A program made the translations under genes and the position numbers. Of a stretch of DNA of 64,000 nucleotides, positions 53,436 to 63,799 are shown one piece after another (positions within the stretch are counted from its first letter, which is position 1; every line of letters starts with the position of its first letter). The DNA comes from Acanthosoma haemorrhoidale (lineage: Eukaryota > Arthropoda > Insecta > Hemiptera > Acanthosomatidae). The stretch lies in assembly GCA_930367205.1 (NCBI GenBank), contig OV884014.1:111055138-111119137 (forward strand), in the 5' to 3' direction. The notes under the pieces are model-generated. The model was not told the DNA's origin and searched no databases. It worked only from the letters and a program-made list of their open reading frames with translations.

Positions 53436-53441
53436 AATAAA
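53436..53441 (+). terminator. Poly(A) signal of TRABD
   Basis: AATAAA lies 70 nt after the TRABD stop codon, in AT-rich DNA, and is the first canonical hexamer downstream. It is the likely cleavage and polyadenylation signal. Confidence 0.6.
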
Positions 53442-53444
53442 CCA

Positions 53445-54867
53445 TGGCTGTTATATGTATCTTCCTTTTATATTTATATCACATAATTAGTGTTCTCATT
53501 TTCGAGTGTTATGGAATACAATGAGGACATGTCGATACAAATTTTAATTTATTATAAACAATTTTGGAAGGCTATACTACGATTGTACAGTTTTCTGCTA
53601 CCATTTGTTACAGAAAAAGGATCTGTTGAAATTTACAGGACTTGGGACCTAGAAAACTTAACCTGACAATATCCAACTTTGTTATGACATGAGATGAACT
53701 TAATCCTGTTGTTATAATCCATTTTTATAAATTAGATATTAAATTGAAATGTATTTTTTTGAATATAAATATATATATATACCTATAAAATATTAATGTG
53801 ATAATTATTTCATCCCGGTTAATCTCTTTTTAAAATGAGAATTTGCTTTATTCATTAATCTCCATAACTTCTAAACGGTCGGAGATAGAGAGAAAAATAA
53901 TCACAAAAGCGATAAGTAAAAAATTTCACTTAAAGTGGGTCGGAGTTGTGCATGCGCTAGTTAACCATTAACAACAGTTCATGTTCTGTTATAAATTAGT
54001 ACCCACTGCACTTATCAGGAAATTAATCTTTGAAAACTGTGCAGACAGTATTTTGCTCTTAATGAATGAGTTATCGGTATTCTTTATCAGCCGACAAACT
54101 TACAAATTTTGTTTTTACAATTTAGTCTAAAATTTAATAGTCTTCATTAGTTAGACTCCTTTGTTCTCTAGTTCCAATTGTTTAGAGGTTATGAGGGGTC
54201 ATTGACTAGTGAATATACAAATACCATCTTAAAGGCAAATCGATGTATTTGATGTTATGATGATCATTATCATGTATTGATCATTGATGTTCAATGATGT
54301 AATTGAAATTTCACTATTTATCATGAGTAATCCTTCTCTTAATAGCTCTAACCCTTTTGGATTAAATGTCCATAGCTCATAAACTGTCAAAGATAGAGGC
54401 CATTTCATATTTTCGATGAGGGGGTCAGTTTGCTTCAGATAAGTTGGCTTTCAGGCTGATCCAAGTAAATTTATTCGAGATGTCTATAAAATGACAAGAC
54501 TCTGATTTCACCTTGTAAAAAAGTAGTCAGAACCGGGAATATGTCTGACTTACATTTGATTGTAAGTCACCATTTAGTAGTTTGATTATATTTTCCACTG
54601 TTTTTGTTTTAGTGTGGACATGTACTTGAATGCTAAGTTTAAAGCAATACCCTGATCTGACAACTTAAGTAAGTGAATGAAAGATTAATGAACCAGTTCA
54701 TGTTGGTAAACTTCAGTAAGGTTTTTCAGCAGAAACAGTTCAACTAGCAAACCTCCGAAGTTATTAAGATGTTGTAATTTTGGATGTTGAGGTGTTTTTG
54801 AAGCTTAAAAAGTAATGCAAGTGAAACTTTAGGCGAAGAGTTTTGAATTTTAATATTGACATTTCAG
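53445..54867. other. AT-rich DNA after TRABD
   Basis: No gene or repeat recognised before the candidate exon at 54868. Confidence 0.5.
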
Positions 54868-55053
54868 CTTCAGAAGGGATTGTTGATACTTTAGTTTTGA
54901 ATGAAGTCATTGCTGCAGAATTCTGTGAATTATCCCCTTCTCCCCTAATGGCAGATTCTGGGAAGTTGATAATAATACCAATAATGAACCAGGTGCATCA
55001 GGAAGATAAAGCTTACATGAACACTACTAAAAACCTTGTGATGACTGTAGAGA
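54868..55053 (+). other. Candidate exon of unknown affiliation
   Basis: An open stretch between an acceptor (TTTCAG, ending 54867) and a donor (ACAG|GTGTCA) reads SEGIVDTLVLNEVIAAEFCE, then LSPSPLMADSG and NQVHQEDKAYMNTTKN, with normal protein-like composition. It lies 1.5 kb after TRABD on the same strand. I recognise no family; it may be an exon of a gene not otherwise seen, or a relic. Confidence 0.2.
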
Positions 55054-55688
55054 ACATTAAACAGGTGTCAGTGGTTTGTATCAGTATTTGTTAAATGTGT
55101 ATTGGTTTGAGGACGAAAAGTAAAACAGGTACTAATGAAACCATCACAATAAACAAGTACATGAATTTATAAGACCTGAAAATGTTGGATGTATTATTTT
55201 ATATTATATTGTATGTATGAATTGTTATTTGTACTCTTTTATTACTGCTTCGTAGAAATAACAATTGCGGGGAAATGTTAATTACCGATTATGACCCTTT
55301 TGGATATCTGTTGTAAGTTTGTGTAACATGCAACAACTGTTGGTTAATTAAGTGTTGTATAAGGGATGGTGTTAGTTTTCCTGCGGAACTTCTAACATTT
55401 AGCTTAAACTCGATTTGATAAATTCAAAAAAATTACATCCTCTTATAGAGTAAGGTTTAGCTCAATCATATTGTGGACGTAATCAAGTGATGGAAGCATC
55501 GGTTAGACAAAAATAAATTCTTTCTAGGTCTACTAGAGTGAGGGGGGGGGGGTACTGTCAGTGAAAAGCATTACTCATTTCCAACCCCTGTAGAATTATG
55601 AAAAGTAAAAGAAATCTGGAAATGAATTAAAAAAAACTTTGTTGAGATGGGACATAAGAATATTTAACAGCACTTAAAAATAAATTAT

Positions 55689-55694
55689 TTTATT
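55689..55694 (-). terminator. Poly(A) signal of the LPxIWEV gene
   Basis: AATAAA on the minus strand, 140 nt after the predicted stop. The sequence around it is also found, inverted, at about 60535-60615, which supports it being a real 3'UTR end that was copied together with the locus. Confidence 0.5.
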
Positions 55695-55833
55695 TAAATA
55701 GGTTATGTACAAAGTAGCTTAACAACTTAAAATCAATAATTATACAACATTTACATATATAAAATGTTACAATTACAATTACAAGAAGCTCATTTATAAG
55801 AATTTCGATAAAAACATTACTTGAACAAAAGTC

Positions 55834-58453
55834 TTAACAATAGCAGGTCATCGAGCCATAATGTTTTTCACCTGTCAACATAAAAAAAAGTAATTAAAGA
55901 AATGAAATGTAGTGGTCAATTTAAATTTTTAAACATTTTGCAAGTTTAATAATAATTATTCTTACGAAATCGAGGATAATTAAGAAGGGTTAGTATAATA
56001 CTTGCCCGCTAACTCATAATACAGAAGAGAAAATTGATAAATATCGTTTGATAAAATAAATATGTAATTTTATTTTTTGGTGACTGGATTCGAAAGGAGA
56101 AGTTTAAGTGATTTGAAACAGGGAAGAGTGTGTGATACCGAAAGGAATATAGTTCCAAAGAAACGATGATTCTAATCAGAAAAATATTGTCAAATATTCA
56201 AATAAAAGAAATTTGAAAAGGCACGATGAATTGTGAGATTGAATAACACAGTAGAAGAAGGAGTTACTGAGGAGGTTAACGATAGTCATTTCAACTCAGA
56301 AGTGGAAAAAGGTAGCATGGTTCCGAAGATAAATCATTGGAAAAAATTTATCTAAAGTAGCAAACCTAATTATTAGGAATTGTTTTCGATGCAGAGATTG
56401 GATCTTCGTTCTTGATGGTAAGTAATCTGACCCTCTCAGCGGTCATCATTTGAGAGTTCTTTATTAAACAGAGAATGAATTGACCAAGACAAATAGAAAA
56501 TAAATGACATTTGTTTCAACGTAATTTATAATTGTTGTCAAACAGCCTACGAATGTTTTCGTCTTGAGAATGCATTTAAATTCACAACAGTTAAGTTGAA
56601 TTCATGAACCATGATTTATGACATAAATAATTCATTCGAGTGGTCAATAGTGTCAAGTTGGGTAATAATAATTGTTCCCCCTTCCTATTGAATTTGTGGT
56701 AGATGGGCCCATACAATTTTATTGCGCTGAAGTATTAAAGAACATTGAGTGAACAGTTGAACAAGTCCATGTTAAATTTAAAAAAATCTCTAAATGGGAA
56801 CTTTCAGCAAATTTGTTGGGTGCTCTACCAACTGCGGATCCAAACCACATCAAAAAATTGTCCTTTTTAATAACTTCAGTGCGATTTCACTGTTGAATTA
56901 CTTTAAAACGTCGAGAATTTATTTGTTTTTTCATTAGTGATATCAAACTAATGGTAAAGAGTTGTAGGGGCTATTGTTTATAGGTGTGGCCGAAAATAAG
57001 CAAAATTAGGCATAGACATTTAAGCGGTAAATATAATTTCTGAATGAGACTGCATCTTATGAAAACATTGACACGCCTACTTAAGGGGGTGGAGCCAAAA
57101 TATCAGGTGCATAAACGTGGGCGGAGTTAAAAAAATTACACCGTATAAGCCCCGCCCATTTTCAATCGTAACACTTCCTAGAACCAATCATCACCGCCGG
57201 TTACAAACTTAGTGAGATTGTCACTTGTAATGAACTTAAAATAATTGAATTAATTAATTAATACAAAATTACCTGTTAACGACTCAGGGGCTTCATCTAC
57301 CTCCCAGATAATGGGCAAGTCGACAGTCTTAGCTCTTTTCCTTCTTGTCGCTGGCAACGAGGGCTCTTCTTCGACCTCCCAGATGATGGGTAGTCTTTCC
57401 TTAAATCCTTTCCATGGTATGTACTCTATTTGAAAAAGAAAAATACATGAACAGTCAGACTAAGGAAATTAAATAATTGTTAGCCAAAGAACCAAAAATT
57501 CCTTCTCTCCGGTCAACGACACAATCTTCAGTTTGCGACATTTTTTTTTCAGTATACTACAACAGAAAAAGTATGTTTGTATTTGTTGATAGTTTGTCTG
57601 CATTTAAGGCCATCAATAATTATTTAGGACCGGAGATCATGAGGTCCAGGGTTTGAACCTGTCAATGCATTTTATTCTTTAGCTATTAATTAATAAATTA
57701 CATATAACCATCAATAATAACTAATAAAAATGAAAAATGTAATAAAATGATTTAAAATACGCTCAGATTGTAGTAAATAATTATTTACCTGTCGTTGGCA
57801 TTGCGGGGGGGCCTTCTTTTACCTCCCAGATCGTGGGCAATCTGTCCTTTTTCACACTTTTCCCTCGAGCGTACTCTGTTAAACAAGGAAAAATACATGA
57901 AAAATTTGATTTAAAATAAATAAATATAATAATAAAATGAATGAAACTTATTTTATAATAAAAGAAAAATGACTTTTCGCCAGATATCACGAAATAAATA
58001 TGCTACATCATCATGCGAATTGGTGGGAATCTTAAACTTGCAAGTAACCAATTGGAAGTGTGATAATGTTCACAACAGACACTTTAAAGAATAAAACACT
58101 AAAATCCTCCCTCCCCTCCATTCCCACGTCCCGTCATTAAATGTGTTCACTATTTGCTATGACAAACAAATAAATCGTACGTATCTATTTAGAATATTGC
58201 TTAAATAAAAAACTATTCGACAAGTATGTTTATAAAAAGAAATCATATCAACAACCGGCAAGAGACTAGGGAGACAAATCCACCCCTCTCCAATTCCGAC
58301 ATGCGCATTGAAAGGTTCACTCTTGCTTGGGTCACCTACAGACAAAGTGTAAATAGTGTATTTGAGCAAATAAGAACAATACATACCTTCAGCTATGGCG
58401 ATGAACTCCTTCACCGACATCCCTTGGAAGTAATGTACTTTGCACCACCACAT
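55834..58453 (-). CDS. Unrecognised small protein with three LPxIWEV motifs in duplicated phase-1 exons
   Basis: Proposed exons on the minus strand: 58387-58453 (starts MWWCKVHYFQG, ends in phase 1), 57789-57875, 57273-57425 and a terminal exon 55834-55871 (ends MTCYC, stop). All borders are AG/GT. The two middle exons are symmetrical (phase 1-1), and both open with Glu-Tyr followed by a basic stretch and then RLPTIWEV or RLPIIWEV; the 153-nt exon holds a second copy, DLPIIWEV, after the basic run RRKRAK. Each motif is followed by an acidic, proline-ending tail (KEGP, EEEP, DEAP). The total is 345 nt, 114 aa. An in-frame TAG at 58511-58513 makes 58453 the first usable in-frame ATG. No signal peptide or membrane segment is visible. 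I know of no family with this motif and assign no function. The first three exons are well supported; the last is inferred from its acceptor, phase and a nearby poly(A) signal. Confidence 0.6.
55872..57272 (-). other. Long last intron of the LPxIWEV gene
   Basis: 1.4 kb between exon 3 and the proposed terminal exon. I looked on the minus strand for more IWEV-type exons (plus-strand ACCTCCCAGAT pattern) and saw none, so if this intron is real it contains no further motif cassette. Confidence 0.4.
57622..57685 (+). repeat. tRNA-like SINE fragment inside the LPxIWEV gene
   Basis: ACCGGAGATCATGAGGTCC, then AGGGTTTGAACCTGTC (B box), then a T-rich tail. Lies in the intron between the exons at 57273-57425 and 57789-57875, antisense to the gene. 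Confidence 0.4.
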
Positions 58454-58510
58454 CTTGAAAGTGAAGGGCGACTGTCTGCTGGGCCTGCTGGGCACGGTAT
58501 GCCAAAAACC

Positions 58511-58600
58511 CTAAACCTTCCTCCTGTTGTCAACTCTCATTGAATAGATGTCGCCACTGTCGCACACAGTGCTGCCAACACTCTTGCAAACGGCGGCCAT
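58511..58600 (-). other. Possible upstream ORF before the LPxIWEV gene
   Basis: A 29-codon ORF (starts MAAVCKSVGS) in the same frame as the main ATG, closed by TAG 57 nt before it. Its start, AAAATGGCCGCC, resembles both a good translation start context and a YY1-type promoter element. It could be a regulatory uORF or simply mark the core promoter and transcript start. Confidence 0.3.
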
Positions 58601-58709
58601 TTTATTAAACTTTTTTCTGTTTCAATCTTGTTTTTTTTTTTAGAGGGGACATCTCAGAAAATAAACCATGATAAGAATTGAGTAAAGAAATTACTAAAAT
58701 CGTTTACTT

Positions 58710-59330
58710 TATTTAGACCTAATTTGGAGGGTGAAGAGTAATCACAATCTCAATTGGAATAGTAATTAATTGAAAATGGATAAAACAAATATTATTCCAA
58801 TTTATTGACTAGTGATTATAGGGTAGAAAATTATTTATTTATTATATAACTTCCTAATACATCCCAATAACAACGAATCTCCATTTTCCCCCAGTATTAC
58901 AATGCACTTTATGGATTTCTGTGATATTAATTATAGTTTGATAATGAGTAGCCAAGACGTCCTCACTTGGAAGATTAACCTGATAAAAAAGTGGGGTGAG
59001 ATATCTAGGTGATTGGAGGTCACTATGTTATATGTTAGTCTAAGTATACTAATGTTAGCAAAGTATTAGTGTAGACGATCAGTTGATACTCCTGTATTAC
59101 TTAAGTATGTCTACTTTATTAAGCCTATCAGCAAATGATACAGAGGTTACATGTAAGAAAATGAAATTGTCATGGGAATGTAAACGATTTTGAATGAAAA
59201 TGACAGACAGCTATTGTGTTACTAGTTTCATAATGCCAGTTGTTTTCTTGAATTGTCTTTTGCTTAGCCAAATAAGTATTGAATGACACGAAGATTGGTG
59301 GGGATATTCTGCTATTGTCTCTGCCTAATA
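58710..59330. repeat. Left arm of a large imperfect inverted repeat
   Basis: This flank, just upstream of the LPxIWEV gene, is matched in reverse complement by 60170-60490. Shared landmarks are the stretches at about 59255-59320 (versus 60178-60245), 58905-58935 and 58755-58835. The left arm carries about 250 bp extra (58940-59205) that the right arm lacks. Confidence 0.75.
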
Positions 59331-60169
59331 TGTTACATGTTTTTTTTTTTAATACTATAGCCAGACATTAAGTTACTTTAGGGTACAACCCCCAATAGCT
59401 GCACTGCACTGTCCATTTTGAAATAAATAGTAAAACAGAATATCTTCCCTCAAAGTGTTTATTTTATATGGATCAAACTGATTTTACAATATTTAGTCGA
59501 GGAAATTAGGGAGGCCTCTTAGGCGATAGGGTATCAGCTCTGAAACAGTTGACCTTAGTAAATGTAAAAAGGGCCGAAGGCCTCCCAAGTTTTCTTTTCA
59601 AGTTGAAGATAAACCTCCTTATTGTTGTTGTGTGTGACAGGATTAAAAATACGATCGCCAAGTGGGTGTGACTAATTTTGGATATTGGCCAGCACACTTA
59701 TAGAGATAAGGGAGACCCCGAGCAGGTAACTAGACTACGTCATCGATGAGTCATGACGTCAGCCATGACAGCTGAGAGACTGTTTACTTTAGTAACATGT
59801 AGTAATAATTTATTTACACAAACTAATTACTATTCTTCCCAATATGACAGGCGAAAAACTAATCACAAGCCAGTTATTTTGACCTAGATGATTAAGTTGT
59901 ACAACACAGAATAAAACAAGATAGTGCAGGGATATTTAAACATCGGAAAAGACTAACATCGTTTTCGTATTAGCTGAAATGAAGAACTTAAATAGCAATA
60001 CTCCACCATTGTAGAATATAGTCACTTAGAATATAGAAAAAACAATATTGCTGCATACAATGGTTCAGGATTGGATAGTGCACATAACGATAAATTGCAA
60101 ATGGTGGATTTAAGTAATTGTATGTCTGAAATTTCAGTACAAACTAATATTTTGAAAAACTGATATATA
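59331..60169. other. Spacer between the inverted arms
   Basis: About 840 bp with no partner on the other arm. Includes a GC-richer piece at 59500-59690 (GGCCGAAGGCC palindrome near 59572) that looks repeat-derived. No gene seen. Confidence 0.5.
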
Positions 60170-60615
60170 TTAGGCAGCGAAAATAGCAGAATATCCCCAC
60201 CAATCTTCGTGTCATTCAATACTTATTTGGCTAAGCAAAAGACAATTCAAGAAAACCACTGGCATTATGAAACTAGTTACAGAATTAATATCACAGAAAT
60301 CCATAAACTGTGCTGGTTTATACTGGGCAAAATGGAGATCTTTTGTTATAGGGATTGATGATGATTTTGTATAATTAATAAATAATTTGCCACCCTATAA
60401 TCAATACTCAATAAATTTGAAAAATATTTGTTTTATCCATTTTCAATTAAATACTATTCCAATTGAAATTGTCCCTCCAAATTACGTTTTAACTGGGTAT
60501 ACATTTGGCTTCTTGTAAAAATTGTTTAGTTGTAAATGTTGTGTAGTTATTGATTGTAAGCTATAATATCCTATTTAAATAAAATAGTTTATTTTCAAGT
60601 GCTATTAAATATTCT
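60170..60615 (+). pseudogene. Inverted partial copy of the LPxIWEV locus, coding exons missing
   Basis: Read on the plus strand, 60170-60490 matches the upstream flank of the LPxIWEV gene (reverse complement of 59330-58710). After a short gap, 60500-60615 matches that gene's 3'UTR (reverse complement of about 55790-55660), including a conserved AATAAA at 60578-60583 in the same context (CTATTTAAATAAAATA). Everything between, including all four exons, is absent. The copy is therefore a gutted inverted duplicate, or a deletion derivative of a mobile unit containing the gene. Confidence 0.7.
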
Positions 60616-60719
60616 TACCTCTAACACACTGCGACCATACAGCTTTCAATGCACTATTTGGGTATAAAAATGGATAAGCATCTCCATTTCTCTACTCATT
60701 TTAGTAATAAAATAGAAAA

Positions 60720-61236
60720 AAGTACAACACAGGTCTTACTGGCTTCACCACTTGCTAACTTCACCCAACCTGTCGCTTCGTCTCAAACTGATGAGATATA
60801 AATGTGTCCTCCGGCCAGCTCTGATGTACGGTGCCCCACTTGACTGACAATACAGCCAAATATCTCCAAGATTTCCAAATTGGGATCATGAGAAAAGTGG
60901 TCCGACATACCACTTTCGAGAGGTTAAAGAACGCTGATCTCCACCCTTTGTTTGGTGTGCCATCAATGGGTGAGTTCATCCATTAAGTTTTTTGACTCGT
61001 TGCACCTCACAAACTCAATGTTTAACACTATGATCCCACCACCCCTTCCGCATCAATGGCAACGGACTGTTGGGGAAAAACTAGGTTAAGAATTAGTATG
61101 TCAGTTAGTTTTAAGTTTGATCAAAAAGGTGAGCCCCATCACCTTTATTAGAGTCAGCTTAGTCCAGTCACGTATAATGTGTATCATTGTACTTGTTTAT
61201 TCCATTATATAACTTTTATAAAATAACAAAACCTGT
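60720..61236 (+). mobile_element. Jockey/CR1-type LINE, 3' fragment (copy B), first part
   Basis: Same family as the copy at 26.5 kb: LLTSPNLSLRLKLMRYKCVLRPALMYGAPL, then shifted frames with KVVRHTTFERLKNADLH and FFDSLHLTNSMFNTMIPPPLPHQWQ, then the 3'UTR with GGTGAGCCCCATCACC at about 61132. The 3'UTR breaks off at 61236, where an LTR is inserted, and resumes at 62106. Confidence 0.8.
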
Positions 61237-62105
61237 TGTCGGGCTCAGATAACCGAGTATCCCCAAAGTGGGGAGGAGACGCCCACCGTGGGCTAGGGTC
61301 ACTACAACCTCTTAGCTGCCGTCCGGTGAGCGCCAAGAAAGAGATAAGGCAGGCGGACCTGTGGTCTTTCTCCCTGGCTGCTGGCCTAGTCGACGGGCAG
61401 CCTAGTTTGCTTTGATCTGACTCCATAAGATGTTTAGAAGGTGTGTGCCCCGACATAGCACTATGTTAAGGAGAAGAGGTATAGGGTAGGTTTATAGGTA
61501 GTTTATCTGGTCTTGGAATGACCACGAATTTACACTCGGTGTCTAAGGGTAGGCGAAAACCGTCCGGATCCCAAAGGCGAGTGTGAACCGAAGAAAGCAG
61601 ACTGGATTGCCGTGGGAGACGCTACTGGTAAGTTTTTAGGGCCACGGCAACCGTCGTCCGCGAGGGAGAGGTCTCTCCCAAGGAGGTGCTAGATTTAGCG
61701 AGACGAAGGCAGAGATTCCCACTAGGAAGGTGTGGGTTCTGACAACGCCGGACTAAAACATAGCGAGGTTAGGAGAGAGAGATGCAGAGGTAGTTGAATG
61801 AGAAGACCATGGTTTAAGTAGAGCAGCAAGCGCAAGTGCAGAGAGAGGGAGAGAGAAGTGTTCAAGGCGCCGGTTTGTTTCTATCTGATATATATATATT
61901 TTTTTTCTTAGCTTTGTAATTATAAGATTAAGGATGAGGGAAAAATAAAGGAATATTTGGGTTGAGCGGATCCTTGTACTAGGATTACCTGCCTTTCTGA
62001 TTTACACTCATAATCTTTATTAAACATGTGGAAACAGTGATAGATATGATCTGATCTAGAGGAGGGGAACTTATAATTATCTATAATTAAGAGGTGGCCA
62101 CAACA
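61237..62105 (+). mobile_element. Solo LTR inserted in a LINE tail, 5-bp target duplication
   Basis: Both borders can be read by comparison with the uninterrupted LINE tail at 19.2-19.45 kb (minus strand). The 869-bp insert starts TGTCGGGCTC, ends CCACAACA (TG...CA, as in LTRs) and is flanked by CCTGT at 61232-61236 and 62106-62110, a 5-bp target duplication typical of Gypsy/BEL/Copia integration. An AATAAA lies near 61946. No internal gag/pol region is present, so this is a solo LTR formed by LTR-LTR recombination (or a very short non-autonomous element). Confidence 0.8.
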
Positions 62106-62219
62106 CCTGTATATAATGTAGCGATGCTACAGGAAATTAAAAAAAAAATTTGTAAATAGATTCGCCTGAGGATCTATAATTGTATATAATTATCTGTGAA
62201 TTTAAAGGGGCTATGAAAA
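62106..62219 (+). mobile_element. LINE 3' fragment (copy B), second part
   Basis: Continuation of the LINE 3'UTR after the LTR: CCTGTATATAATGTAG, then AATAGATTCGCCTGAGGATC, ending GGGGCTATGAAAAA. It matches the reverse complement of 19215-19335. The end is followed by a run of G at 62221-62232. Confidence 0.75.
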
Positions 62220-62615
62220 AGGGGGGGGGGAACCCATCTTATAAACAATAAAATAATTTGGTTTTTAAATTCTTTGATTGTTTATTTTCATGTTATCGTT
62301 AACATTTGTTGTTTGTTTCGTTTTCCAACTTATATTCGTTTAACGCACACCAAAACCTTTAGGATGTAACTAATGACACTTTTTTGATGTTCTGTTCTGT
62401 CATCGCAAGCTTAAATTCATTCGAAGATATTCCATGACAGTAGGTAGTCATCGGAGATTACAATTAGCTTGGTCCACCATGTTCAAAAACCATCTACTCA
62501 CTGAATCCAGTGAAATTTGCATCAATTTAATTTTAAAGCTTTTGATGAATTATTTAGCTCGTAAGTTAAAATGGACTAGAGGGAATTATCATTAGTGAGT
62601 TAGTCGCAGTAGTGG

Positions 62616-62653
62616 CTAATAGATGGCGCAGCAATGCCGACATGGCCGGAAGT
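62616..62653 (+). promoter_or_regulatory. CTCF-like and ETS-like motifs, possible promoter
   Basis: AATAGATGGCGC (fits 10-12 positions of the CTCF core) is followed by CCGGAAGT at 62646-62653, a perfect ETS-family site, in a short GC-rich island within AT-rich DNA. This combination is usual at housekeeping promoters and may serve the candidate exon at 63080. Confidence 0.3.
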
Positions 62654-63079
62654 ATCACCGCCAATATGACGAGGTTTGAATTGTTTTATTACAGTTTAAG
62701 CTATTTCTCTCTTTAGGGGTCTCTAAGCATGCATTTATAATTGCTATAGACAAACGTGTGGTTGTTTATGGCTAATTTAAAACATAAAATCAATAATATT
62801 AATTGCATTAATAAATATGATAATAATGATTATTACTCTCCTTCAGCCTCGTATGCTAAAATGGGTTGCTACTACCGCTTTAAAGCTACGAACACGGTGT
62901 TAATGAAATGTCTAATGACTTTTCGCAAATACAGTTTATAGAAAGAACAAAACAGAAATTGAATGCAAAAAACCACAAAAGCTTATTAATTAATGTTTTA
63001 TGGAGACATCTTCAATATTTTACATTATTCTCCAATGTCAAGTGAGGTCTTCTTGTAAAATTACATCGTTTTATCTAGC

Positions 63080-63142
63080 ATGGCTTCACAACGACTAGGC
63101 AGGCGGAAATTAAAAAAAAAAAATCAAGGAACCACTAGAAAG
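63080..63142 (+). CDS. Candidate first coding exon of an unknown gene
   Basis: ATG followed by 21 codons (MASQRLGRRKLKKKNQGTTR, then K) and a strong donor AAG|GTATGT at 63143. Highly basic. It lies 430 bp downstream of the ETS/CTCF-like motifs. The window ends before any second exon can be found and the following DNA holds a mariner fossil, as expected for an intron. Short basic ORFs next to A-rich DNA occur by chance, so this is only a candidate. Confidence 0.3.
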
Positions 63143-63275
63143 GTATGTAGTGAGTGATAGGTAATCCCTAGGGCTGGGATTTATATGTAATGGAAAAAGT
63201 AAAGTTGGATAAAAAAATAACGAGAATTTTATAATCACTGTTTGCTTTTTTTTTATTTCAATGGTGTAGTGCATC

Positions 63276-63530
63276 ATGAGTTGCTGTTATCATGAGTTTT
63301 TCAGCAATAACAACACTGTTGTGTTACCTCAGCCACCGTATTTGACAGACATGGGTTCCTGCAACTTATTTTTGCTCCTGAAGATGAAAAGAACCTTGAA
63401 AAGACGACGTTTTGACACCATTGATGAGATAAAACAAGATTCGCTGAAGGAGCTAAGAGCTATATCGAAAAGTGAGTTTGACAAGTGGTTCGAAATTTGA
63501 AAAAAGCGCTGGCACAAGTGTATTATTATG
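63276..63530 (+). mobile_element. Mariner transposase C-terminal remnant
   Basis: Plus-strand reading HEFFSNNNTVVLPQPPY, then a degraded SPDLAP-type motif (LTDMGS), CNLFLL, KMKRTLKRRRFDTIDEIK and LKELRAISKSEFDKWFE, with a stop where family members continue KKRWHKCI (visible in the next codons). This is the end of a mariner/SETMAR-type DD34D transposase containing the third catalytic Asp region. It comes from a different subfamily than the element at 8.4 kb. No terminal repeats were seen, so it is a truncated fossil. Confidence 0.8.
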
Positions 63531-63799
63531 TAGTATGAAATTGCTGTCGATAAATGGATAAAAAATTTTTAATATGATCAAAAATTCTCGTTACTTTCTG
63601 ATCGAATGAATATAACATATATGAACGAATATTAATTAACAGATGAAAATATGCATGAGGATATTTTCACAGAAATGTGAAACTAAAAATGAGAAACATG
63701 TGAAAACCAAAATGCAAAAACTGTAAGACCAGTTGTGAAAATCTTATAAACACAACAAATATGTTTAAACCTTAGGATGAAACAAATGTTAAAAAGGCG

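Noticed and set aside
57781..58543. Longer single-exon readings (112 codons minus, 105 codons plus) around the LPxIWEV first exon
   Set aside because: The minus reading runs through the GTATGT donor into intron; the plus reading is antisense. The spliced model explains the repeated motif and phases.
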